64,000 nt of DNA from NCBI RefSeq assembly GCF_032884065.1, contig NC_088868.1, forward strand, positions 3,556,720 to 3,620,719, in the 5' to 3' direction. A program made the translations under genes and the position numbers. This DNA is from Artemia franciscana (lineage: Eukaryota > Arthropoda > Branchiopoda > Anostraca > Artemiidae). The notes beneath the pieces are model-generated. The model searched no databases, had not been told where the DNA came from, and was given only the letters and a program-made list of their open reading frames with translations. Of the stretch, positions 35,525 through 46,500 are shown piece by piece; position 1 is the first letter of the stretch, and each line of letters opens with the position of its first letter.

Positions 35525-38500
35525 TAATTGGTAAATTTCGAGTATTTTAATTGCTGACTGAGTATCAAATATTAACAAAAAGCACTTTTACCTTCAACAA
35601 ACTCAGCTAGTAGGTAAATTCCGAGTGCCTTAGTTTCTGAATGAGAATCAAAATAAATAAAAAAAACACTTTTGAATACGATAGACTCAGGTAGTTGGTA
35701 AATTCCGAGTGCTTTAACCGCTGGCGGAATTATCAACTAGTTGATTTTGTTGTACTCAACAGTGCTTTCATTAAATTTTGATATACAGTCAGAAACTAAA
35801 ACAGTCCAAATTTATCAACTAGCTGAGTTTCTTGAACCCAAAAGGGCTTTTATTAAATCTATTGATACTCAGTAAGTAACTAAGACACTCAGAATTTACA
35901 CATTAGATGAGATTGTTGTACTCAAAAGTGCTTTTATTAGAATTTTTAACACTCAACCTGCAAGTAAAACATTCGGAATTTATCAATTAGTTGAGTTTGC
36001 TCTACTCGAAAGTGTCTTCGTTAAATTTTTTGGGCCCAGCCAGCAGCTAGAACATTCCGAATTTATCAGCTACCTGAGTTTTCCGTACTTAAAAATGCAT
36101 TCATTAAATTTTTGTTATTCTGTCAGCAATTAAAACACTCAGAATTTATCAACTACCTGATTTTGTTGTACTCAAAAGTACTTTCATTAAAGTTTTGATA
36201 TACAGTCAGTAACTAAAACACTCCAAATTTATCAGCTAGCTGAGTTTATTGTACTCAAAAGTGCTTTTACTAAATTTTTGATACTCAGTCATTAACTAAG
36301 ACACTCGGAATTTACCAATTAGCTGAGTTTGTTTCACTCAACAGTGCTTTTATTAAATTTCTGGTGCTCAGCCTGCAAGGGAAATATTAAGAATTTATCG
36401 ATTAGTTGAGTTTGGTCTACTCAGAAGTGCATTCAATAAATCTTTGGGCCCAGCCAGGAATTACAACATTCCGAATTTATCAACAATTCAGTTTATCAAG
36501 CTTCAAGTTACCTTGGTAGTACTATTAGTAAAGATGGTGGGAGCAGTGAAGATTTTAAAAGTAGAATAGCTAAGGCTCAGGGTGTTTTTTCACAGTTAAA
36601 AAAAGTTCGGAAGAACAGAAAGATAAGTCTACAAACCAAGATTAGAATATTGGAAGCTACAGTGATGACAGTGGTCAAATATGCCTCTGAAGCATGGGCA
36701 CTCCGAAAAGCAGATGAAAATTTACTAGATATTTTCCAGAGAAATTGCCTACGGATTGTTCTGGGTACCGGCTGACTGGCCGTATTTCAAACATAAGGTT
36801 ATACGAAAAATGTGGTTCAATCCCGCTTTCTAGGGCTATAATGAAAGAAAGGTTGAGATGGCTAGGCCACGTTCTACGGATGAAGGATGACAGATTACCG
36901 AAGATTGTCCTTTTTGGCCAACCGTCTGGGGCTACACGGAAAGCAGGTCGTCCTTGTCTGGGTTGGGAGGATGTCATAGAGATTTAAAGGAAATGGGAAC
37001 TTCTTGGGAGGGTGTAAAGAGGGAGGCTTTAAATAGATTAGGTTGGAGGAGGAGCGTGCGTAGCTGTGTTGGCCTCAGGCAGCTCGGTGCTGCAGTGAGC
37101 TATTAGTAGTAGTAGTAGTAGAATGTATCAACTACCGACTTTGCCATACTCAAAAGTGCATTCATTAAATTTTTGTTACTCAGTCAGCAATTAAAACATT
37201 TGGAATTTACCAACTAACTGAGATTGTTGTACTCAAAAGTGCTTTTATTAAACTTTTCATACCCACTCGGTAATTAAAACACTCGGAATATACATACTAG
37301 TTGAGTTTTTTGTACTAAAAACTGATTTTTGTAAATTTTCTATACCCACTCGGTAAATAAAACACATGGAATTTATCAACTAGTTGAGATTATTGTAATA
37401 AAAAGTTCATTCATTCAATTTTGTTAGTCAGACGGCAACTAGAATACGCGGAGTTTATCAATTAGTTGTTGTAGTGAAAACTGCTTTTATTAATTTTATT
37501 ATACCCAGTTGGTAATTAAAACATTTGGAATTTATGAACTAGCTGATTTTGTAGTACTCTAAAGTGCTTTTTTACATTTTAATGCTCAATCAGAAACTAA
37601 AACATTTAGAACGTGCCAACTAGTTGAGTTTGTTGCATTCAAAAGTGCTTTTATAAAAATTTATGGTACTCGCTCAGTAACAAAGACAAAACAAATTACC
37701 AGCTAGCTGGATTTTTTGTACTCAAAAGTGTTCTTATTCAATTTTTGGTATTCTTCCTGCAAGCAATACACACAGAATTTATCAATTCGTTTAGTTTGTT
37801 GTATACAAAAGTACTTTTATTAAATTTTTGACACGCAGCCAGCAACTAAAACACATGTAACTTATCAGATAGCTGCGTTTGCTGTCTTCAAAAGTGCCTC
37901 AAATTTTTTGGTAGGAAGCCAGAAATTGAAACATTCGGAATTTATCAACTAGCTGAGTTTGTCGCACTCAAAAGTGCTTTAATTAAATTTTTATTACTGA
38001 GTCAGCAATTAAAACAGTCGGAATCTACCAAATATCTGAGTTTATTGTACTCAAAAGTGCTTTTTTATACCCGGTCGATAATAAAAACACTCAGAATATA
38101 CCAACTAGTTGAGTTTGTTGTACTCAAAAGTGCTTTTTTGAATTTCTTTATACCGATTCGGTAACTGAAACATTCGAAATTCATCAGCTAGCTGAGTCTG
38201 CCGTACTCATAAGTGCTTTAATCAAACTTTTATTACTTAGTCAGCAATTAAAACAGTTGGAATTTACCAACTATCTGAATTTCTTGCACTCAAAACTGCT
38301 ATTTTTATACCCAGGCGCTAATAAAAACACTCAGAATATACCACCTAGTAGAGTTGGTGCTACTCAAAAGTGCTTTTACTGTTTTTTTTTTATACCCACT
38401 CAGTAACTAAAAGATTCTGAATTTTTCAACTAGCTGATTTTGTACTATTCAAAAGTGCTTTCTTTTAAATTTGTAATATTCAGTCAGAATCAAAATCATT

Positions 38501-39080
38501 TGGGATTTACCAACTATTTGAGTGAGTGGTACTCAAAACTGTTATTCATCAAATTTTTTGGTAATCAGTCAGCAACTAAAACACTCGGAATTTATCAACT
38601 AGCTGAGTTTTTTGTACTCAAAAGTACTTTCATTAAATTTTTTATATACAGTCAGTAACTAAAACACTCCAAATTTATCAGCTAGCTGAGTTTATTGCAC
38701 TCAAAACTGCTTTTATTAAATTTTTTATATCCCAGTCGGTAACTAAAACATTAGGAATTTATCAACTAGCTGAGCTTGTTGCACTCAAAAAGTGCATTTA
38801 TTAAATTTCTAGTACTCAGTCAGTAACTAAGACACACGGAGTTTATTAACTGGCTGTGATTGTTATACTCTGAAGTGCTTTTATTAAATTTTGAATACTT
38901 AGTCAGCAGCTAAAACACACGAATTTTATCAACTAGCTGGGTAGAGTTTGTTGTACTAAAGTGCATTCATTAAATTTTCCTTACTCAACCAGGAAGTAAA
39001 ACACACGAGATTTATCAACTAGTTGAGTCTGTTGTGCCCAAAAGTGCTTTCATGCTTTTATTTAATTTTTTTATACCCAG
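35525..39080. repeat. 82-bp satellite array, about 33 units, with orientation switch
   Basis: The unit is about 82 bp: TTGTACTCAAAAGTGCTTTT, ATTAAATTTTTGATACTCAG, TCAGTAACTAAAACACTCGG, AATTTATCAACTAGCTGAG. Spacing from 37149 to 38049 gives 11 periods of 81.8 bp. The first 2-3 units (35525-35735) are in the reverse orientation (AAACTCAGCTAG, AAATTCCGAGTG), and the array flips near 35735. A LINE fragment interrupts it at 36485-37120. The array runs directly into the 3' module at 39081. It lies in an intron of the large gene. Confidence 0.92.
36485..37120 (+). pseudogene. RTE-like LINE 3' end inserted in the satellite
   Basis: The frame reads SSYLGSTISKDGGSSEDFKS, then RIAKAQGVFSQLKKVRKNRK and ILEATVMTVVKYASEAWALR, then NCLRIVLGT. 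A one-base shift near 36770 follows, and then LYEKCGSIPLSRAIMKERLR, WLGHVLRMKDDRLPKIVLFG and AGRPCLGWEDV. After another shift come KEMGTSWEGVKREALNRLGW and RRSVRSCVGLRQLGAAVS. It covers the C-terminal part of the LINE polyprotein downstream of the RT catalytic motifs, so it is 5'-truncated. It ends with (TAG)n at 37104-37121. GAATTTATCAAC at 36473-36484 and GAATGTATCAAC at 37121-37132 flank it like a target-site duplication, though the satellite itself repeats this motif. Confidence 0.9.
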
Positions 39081-39270
39081 TCAGCCCCCCAGATTTTCGA
39101 ATCGGGGAAACGATTATTTTAATTTAAACTTGTCTGGTCCCTGATACGCCTGCCAAATTTCATCATCCTAGCTTATCTGGAAGTGCCAAAACTAGCAAAA
39201 CCAGGACCGACAGACCAACAGAATTTACGATCGCTATATATCGCTTGGTAAATACCAAGTGCCATAAAAA
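39081..39270 (+). mobile_element. Family A type 3' module at the end of the satellite
   Basis: CCCCCAGATTTTCGAATCGGG, CTGATACGCCTGCCAAATTT and CATCATCCTAGCTTATCTGG lead to the hairpin CTTGGTAAATACCAAG (39244-39259) and CCATAAAA. These are the same words, in the same order and orientation, as the last 190 bp of family A elements. The satellite array therefore looks like the inside of another member of this element class. Confidence 0.8.
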
Positions 39271-39299
39271 CTTAATACATTTTCCAATGTATCTAACAC

Positions 39300-40560
39300 T
39301 CTAACGTCACTGATTAATGATTGTTTTTGACAAAAGAATTTTTCAAGAGTGCTTAAAAAAAGCAAGAGTGACACCGGATTATAGAGATGGCAATGGAAAT
39401 GATCTTGGTAATTACCAACCCACACCACTGTTGACTGTTATATCTCATATCATTGAAAAGTCCAGAAATGCCCGGTTAATGTTTTTCTTAAGGAAGCGTT
39501 GAAAAACAGAGAGTACACTGCTATTTCAAACGAGTGTAATTAAAATAGCTTTCGATGATCTGGAGGTCAGTGCTACATTTCAAGATCTAATGAAGGAGGT
39601 TTTCGACTAAATTGACTATGGAATACTCATGGAAACATGCGAGCAGTGTATAATCTGTTTTAAAGCTTTTGGCATAAGAGCTACATCAGCAACTGGTACC
39701 AATTTGGGCCCTTGGCCCTAATTACCAGATAAATGTCCTTTTTTTGTAAACTAAACTCATTCCCACTTTGGGACTATCCCTTTCACCCTTTCCCCCCGTA
39801 CTCTTAAATACCATATTGTCTTTCTCTGGCCTTTTCTTGGTAATTTCAAGTGGTCCTGCTAATTAGATTAACTTGAAAATAGATGTCTGAGGATGATTCA
39901 TCGAATGATCAAAACCGGGGTTTCACAGTTAGACTATTACGGGGCAGTAAAGGAGGGCTTGGGCAACAGATTTTGAATTGCGGGAACTCAGAGTCTCTCC
40001 CCTTGATGTCAATGATTGGCTAGCCTCCCTTGAGCTGTACCTCCGCACACTTCCTGCCAAGCAGAAGTCAGAGTTAATTTTCAAACAGTGCATTTTGTAA
40101 ACTTGATTTGCAAACAGTACGATTTTTCACTTTTGTACCTAAGTCTTCCTTTAATCACTTATTCGGCTATGGAAAAAGCTCTCCAGGAGGAGAAAGAGAA
40201 TAAAAAATTTTGGAGTATAGGAAATAGGTCCTATACTATTGTAAGATATTGCTCGATACAATCCATTGAAACCTGTCGTTTGCGAAGTCCCAAAGGGATT
40301 TTTTCTGGGTCTATTTTTTCTTATTTTTAATTTAAATCATGTCCAATTGTGTACCAGATTGCTGTTTTAGGGTTAATGATAAAACTAAAAATTGCCAGAA
40401 TATGAATATACCATTGTTTGTCGATGAATTCAGGGCTAAAGTTACTACGAAAACAGGCTACTTCAGACATCAATGAAGCATCGAGTTGATAGATTGCATT
40501 CTTGGCTGAGGACACCTAGGCTCAAAATTTATTTAAAGAGGTTGAATTTTTTTTTCCGGG
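39300..40560 (+). pseudogene. Jockey/CR1-like LINE reverse transcriptase, decayed (copy 1)
   Basis: Frame 39317-39502 reads FQECLKKARVTPDYRDGNGN, then DLGNYQPTPLLTVISHIIEK and NARLMFFLRK, matching the RT N-terminal motif with its NYRP element and the EK helix. Downstream, with stops and shifts, come IAFDDLEVSATFQDLMKEVF, DYGILMETCEQC and, after a further stretch, a decayed GVPQGS-like segment (RSPKGIFSGSIFSYF, about 40275-40330). It is a family different from the RTE-like fragments. The region is duplicated at 50414-51680. Confidence 0.75.
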
Positions 40561-41272
40561 TCTCCTAGTTTTTATCCTTAGATTCCGAGAATAAAATTTT
40601 GAGCCAGAAGTCACAATTCTTCCTGTAAGTATCAGGGAGCTCTACTAACTAAGTCTTATCACTCCAGCTCCATGTGCAGTATTTTTGTGAAACAGTATGT
40701 CGCACCTTCTAGGAATTGTCAGAACGAATAGACCTAGTCCATAAATTATCACCTTTACTGATGGTAAAGTACTTTATATCTCCCTTCTTTGCAGAACTAA
40801 GGAGGCTGCCCTTAAGGAAGGATAACAAAAATGTCCTTATGTTACATCAATAGTGCTTTTAGTAATCACAAGACAGATTCACTTTTTCCCAGTCTCCTTG
40901 CCACCATGGACCATACTTTTCCCGTTCTGCTTCATCAAAAATCCCCATTTATACCCCAATTAAGTTTTCCACAGAAAAAAAAATAGAAGAACGTTTCCTT
41001 TCCACACAATTAATATGTTAAATAATTGATTTCCCTCCTATTCTTCCCTCCCCTTTTTACCATACGTTGCAGAAAGATTATTTGACAAATTTTGAATATT
41101 CCATTTTTGTAGTTTACACAGCTCTATTAAAACTAATGAAAGGCTTTTGGAGACGAATATTATCTTATCGTACTCTTGGTATACTTGATAAAAGAAAAGT
41201 TGGTATTTTTGTTTCTCTTTTCATCATAGGCCTTTTTTTATTTTTCTCTAGTTAACTAGTTATTCCTTCTCT

Positions 41273-41328
<56 letters not shown>

Positions 41329-42140
41329 CGTTCGGTTGTGTCACAGGGACAACAGACCCATATTTAACTTGAGATGAATGAAGTTTTTATGCTTAAGTAC
41401 TTTAGATCATTTGATTATTTCAGTCACCGGCCATACAGAAAATGTGACATGACAGAAATACAAGATCTGCTACGAACTTTATGATCTTCATTGTAATCAA
41501 ATTTTCAGCAAAAAAAAGTAGAATCTCATATATAAAAGACTTTTAAACCTGCTTCATATGCTTGAAATCCTTACAGTATTCAAGTTTTTCCCAACGAGCT
41601 AAATGATAGATAAACAAGTCTATTATTCTAAACAAACAGGTTCATAAAATTATGAAAACTCATATTTACATGCTTTACAGATTCTAAAAGATTCAGTGTC
41701 CAACAATATAATCTGATTTTTACCACCGCTATGTATGACCACAGCAACACTTCCTAAATGATAATCTTACATACATTTTGACAACAAAATACGATTGTTC
41801 TATTTTATTTAAAAATTACTTGTTATTATCCTGTACAAGTCAACACGGGTGAATCTCATTAGAATATATCACGATTTGGAAAGTAGATCAAGGTAGACGA
41901 TAATCTATCTGAGTAAAAGATAATCAATTTCGTTAGTTTAATATCCCACGGGGTCTCCATACAAACCTATTTCTATACATCAATAGGAAATACCCAACGG
42001 TTTGCCAGACTACCGTAACATTCGGCGTTTATCATGTTCCCAGTATTTGTACCTTATTCATATACTAGGTTCAAATAAACATTTAAGATTATTTAATTGC
42101 TAGTCTGAAAAAGAACAAAGGTTACAGACATATTGCTTAC
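40561..42140. other. Intron sequence with 49-nt poly(A) run
   Basis: A49 at 41276-41324. No gene is recognised. The plus-strand frame at 41067-41255 is hydrophobic and has no domain; it is broken in the second copy. Confidence 0.5.
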
Positions 42141-42213
42141 CTTCCGTTCATCTGGTCTTCAAGACGTCTTCCTCTCCTTTTAGATGGTAAGTCCCTCTTC
42201 GGAGCAGTGAAAG
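42141..42213 (-). CDS. 73-bp internal exon of large nuclear protein gene (phase 1-2)
   Basis: The acceptor CTTTTCTTTTCTGAAAG ends at 42214, and the donor GGAAG|GTAAGC lies at 42141/42140. It encodes FTAPKRDLPSKRRGRRLED and QMNG, a very basic stretch that could bind nucleic acid or serve as a nuclear localisation signal. It enters with two bases of a split codon and leaves with two, which fits the exon at 45047-44924 (one base out) and the one at 34937 (one base in). A second copy at 53232-53304 has one synonymous change and Gln to Lys in the QMNG segment. Confidence 0.8.
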
Positions 42214-42339
42214 CTTTCAGAAAAGAAAAGAGCTGTTTAAATACGTGCAATTCTCTCTTTTACAAAAAATGAAGAAAGAGGGTCAAATACCACAAAAATA
42301 TAAAAAAAGCCCTTGATGTTAAGTATTTAGCAAGTAGTA

Positions 42340-42795
42340 TCAGTAGTCATGACAGTAGTCAAGCATGGTTCTGAACCACAGGCACTTCGGAAGACGGGGA
42401 AGATTTATCAGATATTTTCAAAAGACATTAGCTATAAGTTTTGGGTAACCGTTTGATTGGCAGTAAATGAGACAGCAAGCTTTACGAAAAACTTGGTTCT
42501 TTCCCACTTTCTATGACAATACCAAGAGAAACGATTACATAGCTGGGACACACTTTGCGGATGCAATATGACGGATTGCCAAAGGTAGTCCTTTTAGGCC
42601 ATCCATCTAGGGCTAAATTAAAAGGACGTCATACCCAAATAAGATAGGAAGAGTCGAAATAAGGATTTAAAGGAAATTGCAACTTCTTAGGAGAGGATGA
42701 GCCTTGGATAGAATGGAATAGAAGAGGAGCCTGCACAGCTGCATTAGCCTCAGACGCCAGGGTGCTGCAGTAAGTTGGTAGTAGCAGCAGTCTTA
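42340..42795 (+). pseudogene. RTE-like LINE 3' end, strongly decayed (copy 1)
   Basis: Recognisable as the same family as 36485-37120. Segments equivalent to LYEKLGSFPLS, LGHTLRMQYDGLPKVVLLGH and the final LQ run remain between stops. It ends in a GTAGTAGCAGCAG tail near 42780. It is duplicated at 53420-53880. Confidence 0.75.
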
Positions 42796-43269
42796 TGTAA
42801 GGATTTAACACAGGACTGTTGGTGAGAACAAGAGTCTCCTTTGGATCTTGGACAATACCCTCTCCTTTCCCCCTCAAAATTTATTCAATAGGGTTCTAAC
42901 TTTACACAATGCTAAACTTATTAATAGTATTCAGTTAAAGTTAGGTTATTTCAGAAATTAATTAACTAACTACGAGAATACATTCACGCGCCATTTACGA
43001 ATAAGTACAACTCAGAGTTATAATGTACATAAAAAAACTAAGTTACCATGCTGCTTAGCCCTCATCCAATTCAACCCATTCAGATTAACCCCATACAGCT
43101 TTAATAAGATTACTCTTTAATATTACAACTTAAGTACTCTCGCTACAAAAATTTAAATCTAAGTTCAAAAGGGCACGATAATATCCATGTATTTCTGAAT
43201 TCTTCAGTAACGAAAGCAAAAAAAAAAGAAAAAAAAGCTTACTCTTTTATTTTGTGTATTTTTATATTT

Positions 43270-44165
43270 ACTCCACAAAATCTCAACATTATGAACTTGT
43301 AAACACTCTCGATATTCCTTGATAAATAATCAATGTGAGTTGAAGCAAAAAAAAAAACAATAGATATTTCATTTCAAAACTTCAGACCTGACTGAAGTCT
43401 CCGCACATTAAGACATTCAGGACCTGCTCCGGACAAAGCCTGACATTCCACAACAAATTTCTGCTTGCACTGCGGCATTAGAAAAAGCAGGTTTCTAATT
43501 GTGGCTTCGTAGCTACTTTTGCTAGCTTTAACAACATACAATATTTTTATATAAGACGATAAATTTCGCACTTCTTTAAGAAAAGTAGAAAAAAAAATTA
43601 CGTTAGAGTAGCATAAGATAAAAATTGGAATAACTAAAACTGGACATGTGAGAGTTAAAACAGAACCATTTCTTTTAGAGGAAGCATAGATATGCCGAAA
43701 AAAGACCCCAGTGCCTAAATATTTGGAATAAAGAAAAGCTTGAGCATATCACAGTTTTATCGTGAAGACAAAACTCGACTTCAATAACGTAGGTAACTTC
43801 TTTCAGATTCAACACAATAGCCTGACTAGGTTAAACTTAATAGGATACGTCTCCTACGCATTAGTTTTTTTCCCCTGGCCAACCCCTTTGGCCGAAATGG
43901 TTACACAAAATTAAAAAGGTGCTCATTCACCAAGGATCAGACCTTCTAGTACCCTTTTTCAGTGCAAAAAGCCGTTTTAGAGTGGTCAACCACTCAACAA
44001 TACCCATTTATACCCCAGAACGACCCCCGTGACCCCCCCCCCCCACTGACTCCGACTACGTGTGTAGTCCTAAGCTACAAATAAAACTTTATTGATTTTT
44101 GTGGATTGTTATTACTTTTTGTACTCATTTCTTATCAACAGTTCATTCAAAATTCAAGATAGAGC

Positions 44166-44213
<48 letters not shown>

Positions 44214-44470
44214 GCGAACTTTTTTATACAGCCTAGGGCTATCTCTAACCCCATTAGGAGGGGGGACTGACACGCAAACACTATGGGAGAGATTATTGCA
44301 TTTGGAGATGGTATTAAAGACCGCAAGTCTTGTACTTAGACCGAAAAAGTAATTTACCTAGTCTGACTACTAAAGACCATCAGTTTCTCCCCTGCTTAAA
44401 ATTTTGCCGACAGTTTTAATATCCTAGATAAAATGTAAGCAAAATGAATTAATTGTTGGAGTTTTGAGAA
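43270..44470. other. Intron sequence with 46-nt poly(A) run
   Basis: A46 at 44167-44212. The minus-strand frame at 43571-43374 is open but has no clear exon borders. Pieces near 43910-44050 resemble the C-rich ends of family B or C repeats. Confidence 0.45.
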
Positions 44471-44479
44471 TTTGGGTTG

Positions 44480-44830
44480 CAAGAACAGGTTAAAAAGTAA
44501 TGTCCAGAGGATTAAATCACTTAGACTAGGAACAAATAAAGGGGAAGAGGTGTTGTTAGGTAACGAGAAAATCAATCAAGTAGATAGCTTCACTTACTGC
44601 GTAGCATTATTAAAGATTGTGGATGCAGGTAAGATGTAAAAGTAAAATAGGCAAAGGCACAGTGGGGTTTTTACAGTTGAAAAAAAAACTTGGAATAATA
44701 GGAAGATAAGTCTGCGAGCTATGATTAGAATACTGGAAGCCATGGTAACCGAAGAGGTCAAGTATGGCTCTGAAACGTGGGCAATTCGAAAGGCTAAGGA
44801 ACTCTTTGGAAAGAGCTTAGTAAAAGATTT
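44480..44830 (+). pseudogene. RTE-like LINE fragment, C-terminal region
   Basis: Reads SLRLGTNKGEEVLLGNEKIN and QVDSFTYCVALLKIVDAG, then after shifts NNRKISLRAMIRILEAMV and EVKYGSETWAIRKAKELF. It is homologous to the start of the fragment at 36485 and to the region just before it. It is cut at both ends and lies just downstream (minus-strand sense) of the exon at 45047-44924. Confidence 0.8.
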
Positions 44831-44923
44831 TAGGCAATTATCTCAGAAGTATGAAAATGTCTGATGCAATTTGTAGATGTGGCAGCGACGATTTGAAAAA
44901 CAAACAAACAAAAACAAGCTTAC

Positions 44924-45047
44924 GAATCAACTTTTCGACCAGTTCTTCAACATCAGGCAACTTTTCTGAGCTTGATCTCACTTGGTTGATTTTATTGGCT
45001 ACTTCTTCATGGAAACTAGCATCTGCCAACATAGCTCCGACGACATC
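44924..45047 (-). CDS. 124-bp internal exon of large nuclear protein gene (phase 0-1)
   Basis: The acceptor TTTTCCATCTGAATTTGTAG ends at 45048 and the donor GATTC|GTAAGC lies at 44924/44923. It encodes DVVGAMLADASFHEEVANKI, then NQVRSSSEKLPDVEELVEKL and I: two amphipathic helices, the only clearly folded-looking part of the protein in this window. The motif LADxxFHEEVANKIN is of the kind found in NPAT-like and other transcription co-factors, but I cannot name the family with confidence. It starts on a whole codon (phase 0), matching the segment at 63938, and ends with one base, matching the exon at 42213. Confidence 0.8.
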
Positions 45048-45523
45048 CTACAAATTCAGATGGAAAATTTAATAGTCGTCCACCTTTTGAAATAGCTTCC
45101 AGTAATATTTGTTGGAAAATTTTAGATGACAGACAAAAAATTCTAGTGGTTTGATTAATTTTAAGAAAAATATCAACATATGTTGTAAGAACTTGACAGC
45201 AGCATTCAGCAATGTTTCAATTTAATTTTATTTGATGAAAATCATCGTAACCGGAAAAAAAAATAATAAGGGACAAGTGTAATTCTTTTGTTTAGAACAA
45301 AGTGTCAACATCTAAATTGGATATTGCATGGACATTATTAATTCAGTAAGTTTTATGTGAAAAAACTCAAAATTTAGCAATAGGGATTATAGTGACGCAT
45401 AATCCCTACTATACTTATTGACCTACATAAAGGATTCTATTGCATTATAAGCTTAATGGAGCGCTAAAGGCGATTTTATTTTTTTGGCCTTGCTTATTTA
45501 ACCCCAGACCTAAGGAGTGAGAA
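45048..45523. other. Spacer between exon and PHD ORF
   Basis: No gene recognised. It would hold the promoter of the plus-strand PHD ORF, but no clear core element stands out. Confidence 0.4.
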
Positions 45524-46400
45524 ATGTCAATATTTATTTGTCCCGGTTGTGGTCAATCTTGTGGCAAGGGGATTACCCTACAATGCACAAAATGTCTCAA
45601 GATGTTTCACCCACAGTGTGCAGGCATTTTCCCTATTGAGCGTAAAGAAAAACCGAATTGGATTTGCTTAATCTGTTCAAATAATGATGAAGTACATGAA
45701 TCTTGCATCTCTAATAATAATCCCTGTATATCCCCGATAATCAGCAGTCAAAAATCCATTCCCGCTAATACTAATTCTGTAGCTGAAAATTCATACAGTC
45801 GAAGCGTGGACCTGTCAATCCAGTCTATTTCAAGACCAAATAAACATTCCACTGAGATAATTGCAAGTGACAATATATCTGACGTCACAAGCCAGCCAGT
45901 AAATGCATGCGATTTTGATAAGACTTTTGTGTCAGAGACAGGAATTTCGCATGTCGTAGTTAATTCGATATTATTCTTCGCTCTTGATTCGTTGAAAGCA
46001 GGAATAAGTGTTGATGAAATATCCAACGCAATGGCAGGATTCTATCGTTTAGAGGAGTTGAATGTAGCAAAAACGCTGCTCGCATGTCTGTGTCGTAAAG
46101 CTGGTAGATTGCAAGAAAGGAGAGGAAAAACAGCTGAAAAGACTACTACCTCAGACATAATGCGTGTTATCATAGAACTTGATTCGAAACAGTTCATATG
46201 GCCTGTAATCGTCCCACGGAGCTTTAATGAATGTCCAGTATTAAAGCCTGACATCAGCGTCCGGCTTGATAAACTTGTTTATGACTATTCCCGAAAGCTT
46301 GAAAAAACACTTTCTTCTATTGAGCGTATCGAATCTAATTTAGAGAAAAAAATAACGCCTGGCAATGATCTTGATCTCAATCCCCCCACTGTGCCCCACC
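45524..46400 (+). CDS. PHD-finger protein, probably LINE ORF1 (cut by scaffold gap)
   Basis: Starts MSIFICPGCGQSC. Cys6, Cys9, Cys21, Cys24, His29, Cys32, Cys48 and Cys51, with Trp46 two residues before the seventh ligand, make a complete C4HC3 PHD finger. Serine-rich linker sequence and a helical region (about residues 150-200, with LLACLCRKAGRLQERRGKTA) follow. A coiled-coil-like segment near residues 250-285 (YSRKLEKTLSSIERIESNLE) leads to the gap at 46401. PHD fingers at the N-terminus of an otherwise unfamiliar intronless ORF are known in ORF1 proteins of CR1-type LINEs, which fits the LINE-rich setting; a host single-exon gene is the alternative. The frame is intact for 292 codons, so this copy is young or functional. 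The downstream part, with any RT, is missing. Confidence 0.6.
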
Positions 46401-46500
46401 NNNNNNNNNNNNNNNNNNNNNNNNNNNNNNNNNNNNNNNNNNNNNNNNNNNNNNNNNNNNNNNNNNNNNNNNNNNNNNNNNNNNNNNNNNNNNNNNNNNN
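46401..46500. other. Assembly gap (100 N)
   Basis: Exactly 100 N, a conventional scaffold-gap size, so the true distance between the two contigs is unknown. The sequence after it is a copy of DNA found at 28969. Confidence 0.99.

Larger units (their letters stand above)
38415..43269. repeat. Segmental duplication, copy 1 (about 4.85 kb)
   Basis: Nearly identical, in direct orientation, to 49531-54353. It begins inside the satellite, and includes the 3' module, the LINE remnant, a poly(A) run, one exon of the large gene and a second LINE remnant. The poly(A) run is 49 nt here (41276-41324) against 26 nt in copy 2. Confidence 0.95.

Noticed and set aside
35525-39080. The regularly spaced array as a CRISPR
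   Set aside because: Units are contiguous 82-bp satellite repeats without unique spacers, in a eukaryotic intron.
43374-43571. Minus-strand open frame (IRNLLFLMPQCKQKFVVECQ) between two exons of the large gene
   Set aside because: It reads like protein in part, but no acceptor with a pyrimidine tract and no donor of matching phase 1-1 could be fixed.
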